Notes: generated by a model not told the origin, from the sequence alone. DNA of 64,000 nucleotides from Luteimonas endophytica (GCF_029887875.1 NZ_JARXRM010000044.1:119954-183953); one strand, 5' to 3'. Positions 36,713 through 45,450 are shown, numbered from the stretch's first letter. Translations and numbers: made by a program.

Positions 36713-37705
36713 ATGGGGAAGGCAGGAATGGCGATGCTGCCGCAAAGCCTCCAGGATCACCGCGTTCGCGCAGCGGACGGGCGCAGCGTGCTGGACGGCA
36801 CCGTGCACTGGGAACCCGTCCGCTCGCTCTGGCTGACCGCGATGGCGGTCGGCGCGGTGGCCGGAGGCGCACTGACCTTCCGCTGGAGTGCGTTCGCGCT
36901 GTTCGTCGCCTCCACCGCTGCGATGCTCCTGCTGGGGCACTCGCTCGGCATGCACCGCAAGCTGATTCACGACAGTTTCCAGTGCCCAAGATGGCTGGAG
37001 TACTTCCTCGTCTACTGCGGCGTGCTTGTCGGACTGGCGGGCCCGCTCGGGCTGCTGCGCACGCACGATCTGCGCGATTACGCGCAACGCCTGCCGCACT
37101 GCCACGACTATCTCGGGCACGGGCGTTCCCTGTTCCTGGACGGGTGGTGGCAGCTGCACTGCGAGCTGCGGCTGACGCGGCCGCCGCGCATCGAGCTCGA
37201 ATCGCGCGTCGCCGGCGATCCGGTCTACCGCTTCCTGCAGCGCACGTGGATGCTGCAGCAGCTGCCTTGGGCGCTGCTGCTGTGGTGGTGGGGCGGCTGG
37301 GCGTTCGTGTTCTGGGGCGTGTGCGCCCGGGTGACGGTGGGGGTCTGCGGGCACTGGCTGGTGGGCTGGTTCGCACACAATCACGGCCCGATGCCCCAGC
37401 AGGTCCGCGGGGCCTGCGTGCAGGGCCGCAACGTGCGCTTCGCGTCGCTGCTGACGATGGGCGAATGCTGGCACAACAACCATCACGCGTTTCCCGGTTC
37501 GGCCAGGCTCGGGCTCCACCCCGGCGAATGGGATCCCGGCTGGTGGGCGCTGATGGCGCTGCAGCGGATGGGCCTGGCCTGGGACATCCGCCTGCCAGAC
37601 GATCTGCCGCATCGGTCCGAGCTGGTTGGAACGGCGCCGGCGCGCGGCCGTGCGCCGGCTGGCGCCACCGCCGACGCACAGGCCTGCAGGAGCCTTCACC
37701 GATGA
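36713..37705 (+). CDS. fatty-acid (acyl-CoA) desaturase-like membrane protein
   Basis: A 330-residue membrane-bound di-iron desaturase-like protein. The first His box is GHSLGMHRKLIHDS and the third is WHNNHHAFP, as in acyl-CoA desaturases. The second box, normally HRxHH, is replaced by THDLRDYAQRLPHCHDYL. Hydrophobic segments are at ~38-75, ~95-118 and ~185-220. The last 30 residues are polar. A good AAGGA ribosome-binding site precedes the ATG. The stop overlaps the start of the next gene by 4 nt, so it is coupled with the SRPBCC membrane protein. Confidence 0.85.
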   Translation: MGKAGMAMLPQSLQDHRVRAADGRSVLDGTVHWEPVRSLWLTAMAVGAVAGGALTFRWSAFALFVASTAAMLLLGHSLGMHRKLIHDSFQCPRWLEYFLVYCGVLVGLAGPLGLLRTHDLRDYAQRLPHCHDYLGHGRSLFLDGWWQLHCELRLTRPPRIELESRVAGDPVYRFLQRTWMLQQLPWALLLWWWGGWAFVFWGVCARVTVGVCGHWLVGWFAHNHGPMPQQVRGACVQGRNVRFASLLTMGECWHNNHHAFPGSARLGLHPGEWDPGWWALMALQRMGLAWDIRLPDDLPHRSELVGTAPARGRAPAGATADAQACRSLHR

Positions 37706-38784
37706 GCGAAGACGAGACGCCCGGCCACCGACAGCCTGGAGCGCCCCCGGGCGAACCGGCAGCCCCCGTCCGGCTGCGCGACTCCCTGCCGTTCCGGCTG
37801 CCGTGGCCGATCCTGGCCGGCGCCGGCGTCGGCTTGGTGCTGCGGCTGTTCTTCAGCGCATCGCCGGGACAGGCGTACTCGGCGATGGCCGGCAGCTTCA
37901 TCCTCCTGACCCCCATCGTGGTCGGGGCGGTGACCGTCTACGCCGCGGAACGGCAGCGGCGCCGGAGCTGGCGCTATTATTTCTTCGCGCCGTTCCTGGC
38001 GAACGTGCTGTTCGTCGTCGGCACCCTGCTCATCCTGATCGAAGGCTGGATCTGCGCGATCCTCATCGTTCCCCTGTTCGCCACGCTCGGCGGGCTCGGC
38101 GGGCTGGCGATGGGCGCGATCTGCCGCTGGACACGCTGGCCGCGGCACGCGACCTACAGCATCGCCGTGCTGCCGCTGCTGCTTGGCGCGTTCGAGCCGG
38201 GCACCGGCCTGCCGCGGCGGCTCGACGGCGTGGAACGCACCGTCGTCATCGCCGCCCCGCCGGCGGAGGTCTGGAAGCAGATCCACCACGCCGATGCGAT
38301 TCGCCCCGAGGAGGTCGACCGCGGCTGGATGTATCGCATCGGCGTGCCATTGCCGGTCTCGGGCATCACCGGGGAAACCGCCGAGGGCCGGGTCCGCCGC
38401 ATCCGCATGGGCAAGGGGATCCGCTTCGAGCAGGTGGTCACCGAATGGATTCCGGAGCGCCGGGTCCGGTTCCGCTACCGCTTCGACGCGGACTCCATCC
38501 CGCCGCGCGCGCTCGACGACCACGTCCGCATCGGCGGCGACTATTTCGATCTCGGCGATACCATCTACACGCTGGAACCGACCGGCGACGCCACCAGGCT
38601 GACCCTGCGAATGGACTACCGCGTCAGCACCCGCTTCAACTGGTACGCCGAGCCGCTGGCGAAGCTGCTGATCGGCAATTTCGAGGACACCGCACTCGAG
38701 TTCTACCGCCAGCGCAGCGAAGCCGCGGTCGGGGCCGCGGGATCCGTCGCGCCGACGCCGGAAGCACCGCATCCCGCCGGATAG
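37702..38784 (+). CDS. membrane protein with C-terminal SRPBCC (polyketide-cyclase-like) domain
   Basis: A 360-residue protein. After a Pro-rich, polar N-terminus it has about four membrane helices (~35-165: LPWPILAGAGVGLVLRLFF, ILLTPIVVGAVTVYA, FFAPFLANVLFVVGTLLILIEGWICAILIVPLFATLGGLGGLAMG). A soluble SRPBCC domain follows (~185-345), starting VERTVVIAAPPAEVWKQIHHADAIRP and with a hydrophobic ligand cavity expected for this fold. It is translationally coupled with the desaturase, so it may bind or present its lipid substrate; that is inference. Confidence 0.8.
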   Translation: MSEDETPGHRQPGAPPGEPAAPVRLRDSLPFRLPWPILAGAGVGLVLRLFFSASPGQAYSAMAGSFILLTPIVVGAVTVYAAERQRRRSWRYYFFAPFLANVLFVVGTLLILIEGWICAILIVPLFATLGGLGGLAMGAICRWTRWPRHATYSIAVLPLLLGAFEPGTGLPRRLDGVERTVVIAAPPAEVWKQIHHADAIRPEEVDRGWMYRIGVPLPVSGITGETAEGRVRRIRMGKGIRFEQVVTEWIPERRVRFRYRFDADSIPPRALDDHVRIGGDYFDLGDTIYTLEPTGDATRLTLRMDYRVSTRFNWYAEPLAKLLIGNFEDTALEFYRQRSEAAVGAAGSVAPTPEAPHPAG

Positions 38785-38831
38785 CCGGCATTCCCGCGCG
38801 CTGTCGCCAGGCAGCGCTCCCGAACCGCGAT

Positions 38832-38836
38832 GGAGG
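38832..38836 (+). promoter_or_regulatory. ribosome-binding site deciding the transporter start
   Basis: GGAGG five nt before the ATG at 38842. The earlier in-frame ATG at 38830 overlaps this motif and has no site of its own. Confidence 0.55.
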
Positions 38837-38841
38837 CCTGT

Positions 38842-40149
38842 ATGCGCGAGCGGATCGCTGGACTGTTCAACCTCCGCCGCGAGGAGATCGCGCCGGTGCT
38901 CGTGGCCGCGGTGTTCTTCTTCTGCATCCTGACCGCGCTGATGATGCTGCGCCCGGCGCGCGATGCGCTGGGCATGGAACGCGGCATCGAGAGCGTGCGC
39001 TGGCTGTTCATCGGCACCGCCCTGGCGACCCTGCTGGTCAACCCGGTGTTCGGCTGGCTGGTCGCCCGCTTCCGTCGCCTGCACTTCATCTCCGCGACCT
39101 ACGGCTTCTTCGTGCTGAGCCTGGTCGGCTTCTGGGCGCTGTTGCAGTTCGCACCCGGCGCCGTGGGCGAGCGCAGCGGGCAGGTGTTCTACGTCTGGTT
39201 CAGCGTGTTCAACCTGTTCGTGACGATGGTGTTCTGGGCGCTGCTCGCCGACCGTTTCTCCAGCGAACAGGCCAAGCGCTTCTTCGCCCTGATCGCGGTC
39301 GGCGGGACGCTCGGCGCGATCTTCGGGCCCTGGCTGGCCTCGCGGCTGGCCGGCCCGCTGGGAACGCCGAACCTGCTGCTGGTGGCGGGGCTGTTCCTGA
39401 CGCTGGCGATCGCCCTGGCCTGGCTGCTGGTGCGGATGCGGCCGGATCGCGGGCAGGCCACCGGCCCGGCGACCGCCCTGGCCGAGGAAGCGGTGCGGAT
39501 CGGCGGCAGCGCCTGGGCCGGGGCCCGCGCGGTGTTCTCCTCGCCGTACCTGCTGGGGATCGCCGGCTACGTCGTCATCATGACCATCGTGGCGACCTTC
39601 ATCTATTTCACCCGGCTGCAGATGGTGGCGGCCGCCGAGACCGATCTCGATGCCCGCGCCGGCTTGCTCGGGAGCATCGACATGTGGACCCAGGTGGCGG
39701 TCCTGGCGCTGCAGCTCACGCTCACCGGCCGCATCATCAGGCGGCTGGGCCTGGCGTTCGCGCTGGCGCTGCTGCCGATCGCGATGGCGATCGGCTTCGT
39801 GGGGCTGGCGATCTACGGCTCCTTCGCGGTGCTGATCCTGCTCGAGGCCACCAACCGCGCGGTACAGCGCGGCCTGACCCGGCCCGCGCGCGAGACCCTG
39901 TTCACCGTGGTCGGCCGCGAAGACAAGTACAAGGCGAAGGCCTTCATCGACACCTTCGTGTACCGCGCCGGCGACGTGATGGGGGCGCAGACCGAGGGCC
40001 TGCTCGGGCGCCTGGGGCTGGCCCTGGGCGGTCTGGTCGGCGTGGTGGTTCCGCTGGCCGTGGTCTGGGCCGCGCTCGGCCTCTGGCTGGGGCGGGCGCA
40101 GGGGCGGCGCGCCGACGCGCCGGCCGCGGCGCCCGGCACGCACGCCTAG
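38842..40149 (+). CDS. ATP/ADP-carrier-like (NTT) or MFS transporter
   Basis: A 435-residue protein with about twelve membrane helices. The start MRERIAGLFNLRREEIAPVLVAAVFFFCILTALMMLRPARDALGM and the segment RFSSEQAKRFFALIAVGGTLGAIFGPWLASRLAG resemble NTP/NDP-exchange (NTT-type) proteins found in many free-living proteobacteria. LTRPARETLFTVVGREDKYKAKAFIDTFVYRAGDVMGAQ is also characteristic. Only the intracellular-parasite members of the family have proven nucleotide transport; the role of the free-living group is not established. The ATG at 38842 was chosen on its ribosome-binding site. Confidence 0.82.
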   Translation: MRERIAGLFNLRREEIAPVLVAAVFFFCILTALMMLRPARDALGMERGIESVRWLFIGTALATLLVNPVFGWLVARFRRLHFISATYGFFVLSLVGFWALLQFAPGAVGERSGQVFYVWFSVFNLFVTMVFWALLADRFSSEQAKRFFALIAVGGTLGAIFGPWLASRLAGPLGTPNLLLVAGLFLTLAIALAWLLVRMRPDRGQATGPATALAEEAVRIGGSAWAGARAVFSSPYLLGIAGYVVIMTIVATFIYFTRLQMVAAAETDLDARAGLLGSIDMWTQVAVLALQLTLTGRIIRRLGLAFALALLPIAMAIGFVGLAIYGSFAVLILLEATNRAVQRGLTRPARETLFTVVGREDKYKAKAFIDTFVYRAGDVMGAQTEGLLGRLGLALGGLVGVVVPLAVVWAALGLWLGRAQGRRADAPAAAPGTHA

Positions 40150-41900
40150 GGGACGGCCGGCCCGGGCCGGGGAATTCGCCCGTCCCGGCCCGGAGGGCCG
40201 CGCCGGAACGGCCGGGTCGTCCTGGGTTCGACGGTGTCATCCCGGTGGTCGTTGTAGGTGAGGAACTTGCGGTGCAGCCTGGCGACGGTCTCGCGGTAGG
40301 CGGGCAGACCGGACAGGTCGTGCTCCTGGGCCGGATCGGCGGCCAGGTCGTACAGTTCCCTCGCGCCCGCCTTGTCGTCGACCACCAGCACCAGGCTACC
40401 CTCGCGGATCGCGCCTTCGTAGGCGTCTCCGCCCTGGTACAGGGCGAACTCGCGCAGCGGCTCGTCCTCCGGCTGGCGCCCGGTGAGGACCGGCAGCAGC
40501 GACACGCTGTCCAGCGCCTGGTCCTCCTGCATGTCCTGGCCGGTCAGCTGGTACATGGTGGCCACCCAGTCCTGGCCCATGATCAGCTGGTCGGACACGG
40601 TCCCGGGCGGGACGACCGAGCCGCCGGCGGTGCCGTCGCCCCACCTGGCGATGAACGGCACGCGGTGGCCGCCCTCGTAGACGGAGGCCTTGTAGTCCCG
40701 GAACGGGCCGTTGTTGTCGTGCGCCGGATCGCCGTAGTGGGCGACGTGCGGCCACAGTGCGCCGTTGTCGCTGGTGAAGAAGATCAGGGTCCGATCGGCG
40801 ATGCCCTCCTCCTCCAGCTTGGCGACGATCCTGCCGACCTGCAGATCGAGTTCGTACAGCACGTCGGAGGTCATCGCGCCGGTCCGGCCGTACACCTGCT
40901 CGTCGATGGTGGACGGATCCCCGTCGAAATCGAACGGCGGCGAATGCGGCACGTGGATCGCCTGCGAGGCGAAATACAGCAGGAACGGCCGCTCGCGCCC
41001 GCGCTCCCGGTTCTCCTCCACGTGCCGGTCGATGAAGTCCACCGCGGCGTCGGTGAGCCGGATCCCGGCCTGGCTCGAATCGTAGTCGACATCGCCGCGC
41101 GCCGGGACCTTCGCCGCCTCGACGATTTCCGACAGGCCGTTGCCGCTCACCAGGTAGAAGCCGTCCTCGAGCAGGCGGGTGCTGGAATTGTCGGCGGGCC
41201 TGGCGGGATCGACCGGCGCGAAACGCCCGTTCTCGAAATAGGCGTAGGGCTCGTGCTGGATGCCGCTGGGCAGCCCGAGCCAGTAGTCGAAGCCGTGGCG
41301 GTCGGGACCGTCGCCGATCCCGCGGCTGAAATCCATGGTGTTGAGCGCGTTCTTGTCGCGGATCACCCGCCCTTCGCTGTCGTAGACGTCGCCGCCCAGG
41401 TGCATCTTGCCGAAGAAGGCGGTGCGGTAGCCGGCGGCGCGCATCACCTCGCCGACGGTGATGTGGCGGCCCGCGCGAGTGCGCGCGCCGTTATGGCTGA
41501 AGCCGGAACTGTTGTTGATGTCCCAGCTGCCGCCGGGGCGGCCGTTGCGGTAGGGATGGCTGCCGGTCATCAGGCTGAAGCGCGAGGGCGCGCACAGGGC
41601 GGCCGGCGAATGCGCATCGGTGAAGCGCATGCCCTGGCGGGCGAGGCGGTCGAGATTGGGCGTAGGGACCTTGCCGCCGTAGGCGCCCAGGTCCCCGTAA
41701 CCGACGTCGTCGGCGAGGATGAAAACGACGTTGGGCGCGCCGCTCCCGGGCGGCGGTTCGTCCCCGGCGGTGCCAGCCTGGGCGCCCGCCATCAGCAGCG
41801 CCGCCAGCGACATCGCCGCGCCGATGCCGGCGCCGGCGTTCGCCAGCCCGCGGCGATTTACCGGATCCGTCGCCCGGCTCGGTGGTACTCGGCTGCGCAC
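40146..41900 (-). CDS. sulfatase (formylglycine-dependent arylsulfatase family)
   Basis: A secreted sulfatase of about 584 residues. The formylglycine signature is L-C-A-P-S-R with Cys103 (counting from this start), and metal residues are seen in VVFILADDVGYGDLGAYGG and FFTSDNGALWPHV. A signal peptide is predicted around MSLAALLMAGAQAG. The GTG at 41900 follows GGAAGG and lies just inside the operator at 41916-41929; the longer open frame to 41978 would put the operator inside the gene, and an ATG at 41813 is another candidate. Activity needs a formylglycine-generating enzyme, not present in the window. Confidence 0.88.
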   Translation of the reverse strand: MRSRVPPSRATDPVNRRGLANAGAGIGAAMSLAALLMAGAQAGTAGDEPPPGSGAPNVVFILADDVGYGDLGAYGGKVPTPNLDRLARQGMRFTDAHSPAALCAPSRFSLMTGSHPYRNGRPGGSWDINNSSGFSHNGARTRAGRHITVGEVMRAAGYRTAFFGKMHLGGDVYDSEGRVIRDKNALNTMDFSRGIGDGPDRHGFDYWLGLPSGIQHEPYAYFENGRFAPVDPARPADNSSTRLLEDGFYLVSGNGLSEIVEAAKVPARGDVDYDSSQAGIRLTDAAVDFIDRHVEENRERGRERPFLLYFASQAIHVPHSPPFDFDGDPSTIDEQVYGRTGAMTSDVLYELDLQVGRIVAKLEEEGIADRTLIFFTSDNGALWPHVAHYGDPAHDNNGPFRDYKASVYEGGHRVPFIARWGDGTAGGSVVPPGTVSDQLIMGQDWVATMYQLTGQDMQEDQALDSVSLLPVLTGRQPEDEPLREFALYQGGDAYEGAIREGSLVLVVDDKAGARELYDLAADPAQEHDLSGLPAYRETVARLHRKFLTYNDHRDDTVEPRTTRPFRRGPPGRDGRIPRPGPAVP

Positions 41901-41915
41901 CCTGCCCTTCCGGAA

Positions 41916-41929
41916 TGAAAACGTTTTCA
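41916..41929. promoter_or_regulatory. LacI-family operator (perfect 14-bp palindrome)
   Basis: TGAAAACGTTTTCA is a perfect palindrome centred on CG, the form bound by LacI/GalR-family repressors. It is AT-rich within very GC-rich DNA and lies 16-29 nt before the proposed sulfatase start. It should repress the sulfatase, probably until a sugar ligand is present. No LacI-family gene is in the window. Confidence 0.75.
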
Positions 41930-42093
41930 GCCCAGGGTAGGCAGCCTCGCCCGCACCAGTCAACCGGCCGCGGTCCATAGCCGCGCCGTCACCACGCGCG
42001 TGCGGCCGTGACGTGACGGGACCGCCACCGTCTCGCGGCCACCGTCACGGCGCGGCAACCGCCACCGCGCGCGAAGTCCGGGCCGCCGCGCCG

Positions 42094-42990
42094 CTAGCCG
42101 CGCCCGCCCAGGGTCGCGATCGCGCGCACCGGGAAGGTGCCGACCCCGGCGAAGCGCGGCGGCAGCGCGGTGAACCGGAAGCCGTCCTCGGGCAGCGCCG
42201 CCAGGTTGCACAGGTGTTCGACGATGGGAATCTCCGCGCCGAGCAGGCCCGTGTGCACCGGGCGCTCGCGGCCGCGGGTGTCGTCGATGTTCATCGAGTC
42301 GATGCCGACCAGGCGCACCCCGCACTCGCGCAGGTAGTCCGCCGCGTCCGCGGTCAGATGGGGATGGTCGAGCGCATACGACGGCCGGGTCCAGTGTTCG
42401 TCCCAGCCGGTGTGCACCAGCACCGCCCGGCCGCGCAGCTCGCGGTCGCGGAAATACCCGGCATCGATCGCGCGAACCCGACGGTGGTCGGCGCGCACCA
42501 CGACCGCCTCGAGGTCGGCGAAGGCCTCGGCCGGCATCTGCGCCAGGTCCCTGCCGTCCGGGTAGCGGTGGAACGGACAGTCGACGTAGGTGCCGGTGTT
42601 GGCGACCATCTCGATGGCCGCGATCTGGAACTCGGTCCCCGGCGCGTAGTGCTCGCGCGAGCGCTCGCGGCTGAGGAAGTCGCAGATCCGCGGCGCCGGC
42701 AGGCCCGGGTAGGTGACCGTGCCGTCGGCGATCACGTGGCTGAGTTCGACGATCGCCCGCGGCTGCGGGTCGACCGCCCGATTGCGCTTGTGCGGCTCGA
42801 TGATGATGCGCTTGCGGAGGATCCGCGCCGGCCCCACCATCAGCAGCCGCAGGTCGCGCACCACGTAGTCGATCAGCGCCGCGTCGTCGATCTCGTCGCC
42901 GTCGAGGTCGAGGCGGAAGCCCTGGCCCTGGATGCCCCCGCCGTTGGTGAATTCGATCGCGAAGTCGAATTCCACCCGCCTGTCGCTCAT
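42094..42990 (-). CDS. cyclase family protein (kynurenine formamidase-like) with extra N-terminal domain
   Basis: A 298-residue protein. The C-terminal ~215 residues are a cyclase/kynurenine-formamidase fold (IVELSHVIADGTVTYPGLPAP…). The metal signature HxGTHxDxPxH reads NTGTYVDCPFH, so one His is Tyr; NIDDTRGRERPVHTGLLGAEIPIVEHL is conserved. Residues ~1-70 (RVEFDFAIEFTNGGGIQGQGFRLDLDGDEIDDAALIDYVVRDLRLLMV) form a separate small domain I do not recognise. The ATG start overlaps the stop of the EamA gene by 4 nt, giving a three-gene operon with the cupin gene. Confidence 0.85.
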   Translation of the reverse strand: MSDRRVEFDFAIEFTNGGGIQGQGFRLDLDGDEIDDAALIDYVVRDLRLLMVGPARILRKRIIIEPHKRNRAVDPQPRAIVELSHVIADGTVTYPGLPAPRICDFLSRERSREHYAPGTEFQIAAIEMVANTGTYVDCPFHRYPDGRDLAQMPAEAFADLEAVVVRADHRRVRAIDAGYFRDRELRGRAVLVHTGWDEHWTRPSYALDHPHLTADAADYLRECGVRLVGIDSMNIDDTRGRERPVHTGLLGAEIPIVEHLCNLAALPEDGFRFTALPPRFAGVGTFPVRAIATLGGRG

Positions 42991-43907
42991 CGCGGCGCGC
43001 CGCGCTGGCTCAGCGCCACGCTGCCCAGGATCAGCGCGCCGGCCGCGGCCATCGACCAGGTCAGCGGTTCGCCCAGCAACATCCACGCCCAGGTGACGCC
43101 GAACAGTGGCACCAGGTAGGTGACGCCGGCCGCGCGGGCGCTGCCGACGCGGCGGATCAGCCGGTAGAACAGCACGAAGGCCACCCCTGTGCAGAGCACT
43201 CCCAGCGCCGCCGCGGACAACCAGGACGCCGCCGGGATCGGCTGCTGCGGCCAGCGCGAGAGCGCCAGCGGCAGCACCAGCAGCGCCGCGCAGGACAACG
43301 TGGCCGCCGCCACCGCGGCCGGCGGCAGCCCGGTCAGCTGCCGCCGCACCAGGTTGGCGCCGATGCCGTAGAGGAACGCCGCCGCGGTGCCCGCAGCCAC
43401 CGCCCAGCCGGTGCTCGCGCCGGCGGTCTTGCCGCCCGCCAGCACCAGCACGCCGGCGAAGCCCGCCACCAGCGCGACCGCGCTGCGTCGGCCGATCCGC
43501 TCGCCGAAGAACAGGAAGCCGACCAGCGCGGTGAACAGCACCGCCATGCTGTTGGTGATCGCGCCGATGCCCGCCGGCGCATGCCGCGCGGCCCAGGCGA
43601 ACAGCACGAACGGCACCGCCGAGTTGATCGCGCCGATCAGGGCCAGCCGCGGCCACAGCGTTGCCGGGAACGCGGCGCGCGCGCGCCACAGGAACGGCAG
43701 CAGCACCAGCGCGCCCAGCGCGAGCCGGACCTCCACCAGGGCCACCGCGCCGAAGTCCGGCGCGGCCACGCGCATGAACAGGAAAGACGCGCCCCAGATC
43801 GCGCCCAGCAGCGACAGTTCGAGCGGCGTCAGCCAGTCGCCGGCGAGGCGACCGCGCGGTGCGGCCGCGGCGCCGGCGGCCAGGGTGCTACAGGAGTCGG
43901 GCCGCAT
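42987..43907 (-). CDS. EamA/DMT family metabolite exporter
   Basis: A 306-residue drug/metabolite-type transporter with ten predicted helices in two EamA repeats. The first starts SLLGAIWGASFLFMRVAAP; the second has WAVAAGTAAAFLYGIGANLV… and VTYLVPLFGVTWAWMLLGEPLTW near the end. Such proteins export amino acids or other small metabolites. It is coupled to the cyclase downstream and overlaps the cupin gene upstream by 20 nt, suggesting export of a product of that pathway. Confidence 0.92.
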   Translation of the reverse strand: MRPDSCSTLAAGAAAAPRGRLAGDWLTPLELSLLGAIWGASFLFMRVAAPDFGAVALVEVRLALGALVLLPFLWRARAAFPATLWPRLALIGAINSAVPFVLFAWAARHAPAGIGAITNSMAVLFTALVGFLFFGERIGRRSAVALVAGFAGVLVLAGGKTAGASTGWAVAAGTAAAFLYGIGANLVRRQLTGLPPAAVAAATLSCAALLVLPLALSRWPQQPIPAASWLSAAALGVLCTGVAFVLFYRLIRRVGSARAAGVTYLVPLFGVTWAWMLLGEPLTWSMAAAGALILGSVALSQRGAPR

Positions 43908-44259
43908 ACGAGATTCCTTCGGGGCTGGACGGGCGCGGATCGATCACGAGCAGGGTGCCGTGGCTGCCGGTGGCGACGCCATGCACGGTGCCCGCCGGGA
44001 CCATGACGAGCTCGCCTGCCTCGACGGCGACCGGGCGACCTTCGACCTCGAGCAGCATCCGGCCATCGAGCACCAGCAGGGCCTCGTCGTGCGGGTGCGA
44101 TTCGGGGGGGTAGGCCCGGGCATCCATCCGCAGCACCTTGAGCCGTGCGCCGCCGACGGTGGCGAGGGCGGTGGAGGCCCAGGTCCGCGCCAGGCCGGCC
44201 GCGACGGCGGACAGCGCGACCGGGTTCGGGGCCGTTCCCGGCCGGGGGTGGGTGATCAT
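43888..44259 (-). CDS. cupin domain protein
   Basis: A 123-residue single cupin. Metal-binding residues fall in the two motifs PESHPHDEALLVLDGRMLLEVEG and ELVMVPAGTVHGV. It is small enough to be a sugar- or amino-acid-pathway enzyme or a ligand-binding protein. The ATG at 44259 has GGAG at a good distance and is preferred to one 45 nt upstream. It overlaps the EamA gene by 20 nt and diverges from the LysR gene, which probably controls it. Confidence 0.85.
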   Translation of the reverse strand: MITHPRPGTAPNPVALSAVAAGLARTWASTALATVGGARLKVLRMDARAYPPESHPHDEALLVLDGRMLLEVEGRPVAVEAGELVMVPAGTVHGVATGSHGTLLVIDPRPSSPEGISYAARLL

Positions 44260-44358
44260 CGAGGGCTCCGGCAGTCGTCTGGCTTGCATTGTCGGCTTTG
44301 CCAATGGCCGCGCAAGCGCGTACTTTCAGCGCCAGACTCAAACGACGCTTTTGGCTCG

Positions 44359-45243
44359 ATGAAGACACGGACCGATTGGCTGCCGGCACTGGCGGCGTTC
44401 GAGTCGGCGGCCCGGCACCAGAATTTCGCCCACGCCGCCGAGGAGCTGCACCTGACCGCGAGCGCGGTCAGCCATCATGTTCGCAAGCTCGAGGGGCGCC
44501 TGGGCGTGGCGCTGTTCCAGCGCCACGCGCGCGGAGTCTCGCTGACCGCAGAAGGCCGGCAGCTGGCCGATGCCGCCGGCAGTGCGCTTACCGACATCGA
44601 CAGCGTGGTGTACGACCTGCACAGCGGCCGCGACGACCGCCGCGTGGTGCGCCTGACCACCCTGCACTCGTTCACCAACAGCTGGTTGACGCCGCGGCTG
44701 CCGGCCTTCGCCGCCGCGCACCCGGACATCCGCCTGCATATCGACACCGAGATCGCGCTGACCCGTTTCGACGAGGGCGGCCCCGACCTCGGCATCCGCC
44801 ACGGCCCCGGGCACTGGCAGGGTCTGTCGGCGATGCGGCTGATGGACGAGACGATGTTCCCGGTCGCCGCGGCCGGATTGCCGGGCGCCGAGCGGATCGA
44901 ATCGGCCGCCGACATCGCAGCGCTGCCACTGATCGCCGACAACACGCGCCAGGGCTGGCACGACTGGTTCCGGCATGCGGGATTCCACGGCGTGCAGGTC
45001 GACCCGCGCTACGTCTTCAGCGACAGCACCGCGGTGCTCGAGGCCGCGGCGCACGGCTTGGGCGTGGGGCTGGCGCGGCAACGCATCGTGGCCCCCTGGC
45101 TGGCGAACGGGCGGCTCGTGCGGCTGCCGGGGCCGCAGATGATGGGGCGCTTCGCCTACTACATCGTCCATCCCTCGCACCGCCGCTTGCGCCCCGGGGC
45201 GCAGGCGCTGGTCGACTGGCTGCTGGCGCAGCCGCCCGATTGA
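44359..45243 (+). CDS. LysR family transcriptional regulator
   Basis: A 294-residue LysR regulator. The winged helix-turn-helix is at ~6-65 (AFESAARHQNFAHAAEELHLTASAVSHHVRKLEGRLGVALFQRHARGVSLTAEGR), of the GcvA/AmpR-like subgroup by its SHHVRKLE and FQRHARGV segments. The C-terminal effector domain has the typical alpha/beta pattern. It is divergently placed from the cupin–EamA–cyclase operon across 99 bp, the classic arrangement for a LysR controlling the opposite genes. The inducer is unknown. Confidence 0.92.
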   Translation: MKTRTDWLPALAAFESAARHQNFAHAAEELHLTASAVSHHVRKLEGRLGVALFQRHARGVSLTAEGRQLADAAGSALTDIDSVVYDLHSGRDDRRVVRLTTLHSFTNSWLTPRLPAFAAAHPDIRLHIDTEIALTRFDEGGPDLGIRHGPGHWQGLSAMRLMDETMFPVAAAGLPGAERIESAADIAALPLIADNTRQGWHDWFRHAGFHGVQVDPRYVFSDSTAVLEAAAHGLGVGLARQRIVAPWLANGRLVRLPGPQMMGRFAYYIVHPSHRRLRPGAQALVDWLLAQPPD

Positions 45244-45325
45244 CCGCTGGCGGGGATTCGCCCGGGAGGAGCGAGCGGTCCGGGTGCATCGCATGCCGGC
45301 CGATCCGGATGCGAGGCTCGAAGCG

Positions 45326-45400
45326 GTGAGTGCCCGGGCTTCGGAACCGGCGGCGCCCGGGCCGCGGAGGTTCGCCGGCGGAATCGGGCGATCCAGGGCG
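45326..45400. repeat. degenerate partial copy of the composite repeat hairpin
   Basis: The segment GGGCTTCGGAACCGGCGGCG, continuing into CCCGGGCCGCGGAGG and GGAATCGGGCGATCCA, matches the left half of the hairpin at 45570-45620 with many changes. It suggests an older insertion or duplication. Confidence 0.55.
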
Positions 45401-45450
45401 AGCACCGGGCGTGGCGCGTGCCCACGCGGCCAACCAGTGCTCGATCGAGA

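Noticed and set aside
40150..40200. Bidirectional terminator between the NTT-like transporter and sulfatase
   Set aside because: GC-rich inverted segments are present (GGCCGGCCCGGGCCGG), but they overlap the sulfatase coding end and no T-tract follows on either strand.
41916..41929. CcpA catabolite-response element
   Set aside because: The palindrome matches that consensus, but CcpA belongs to Gram-positive bacteria. A general LacI-family operator is the safer reading.
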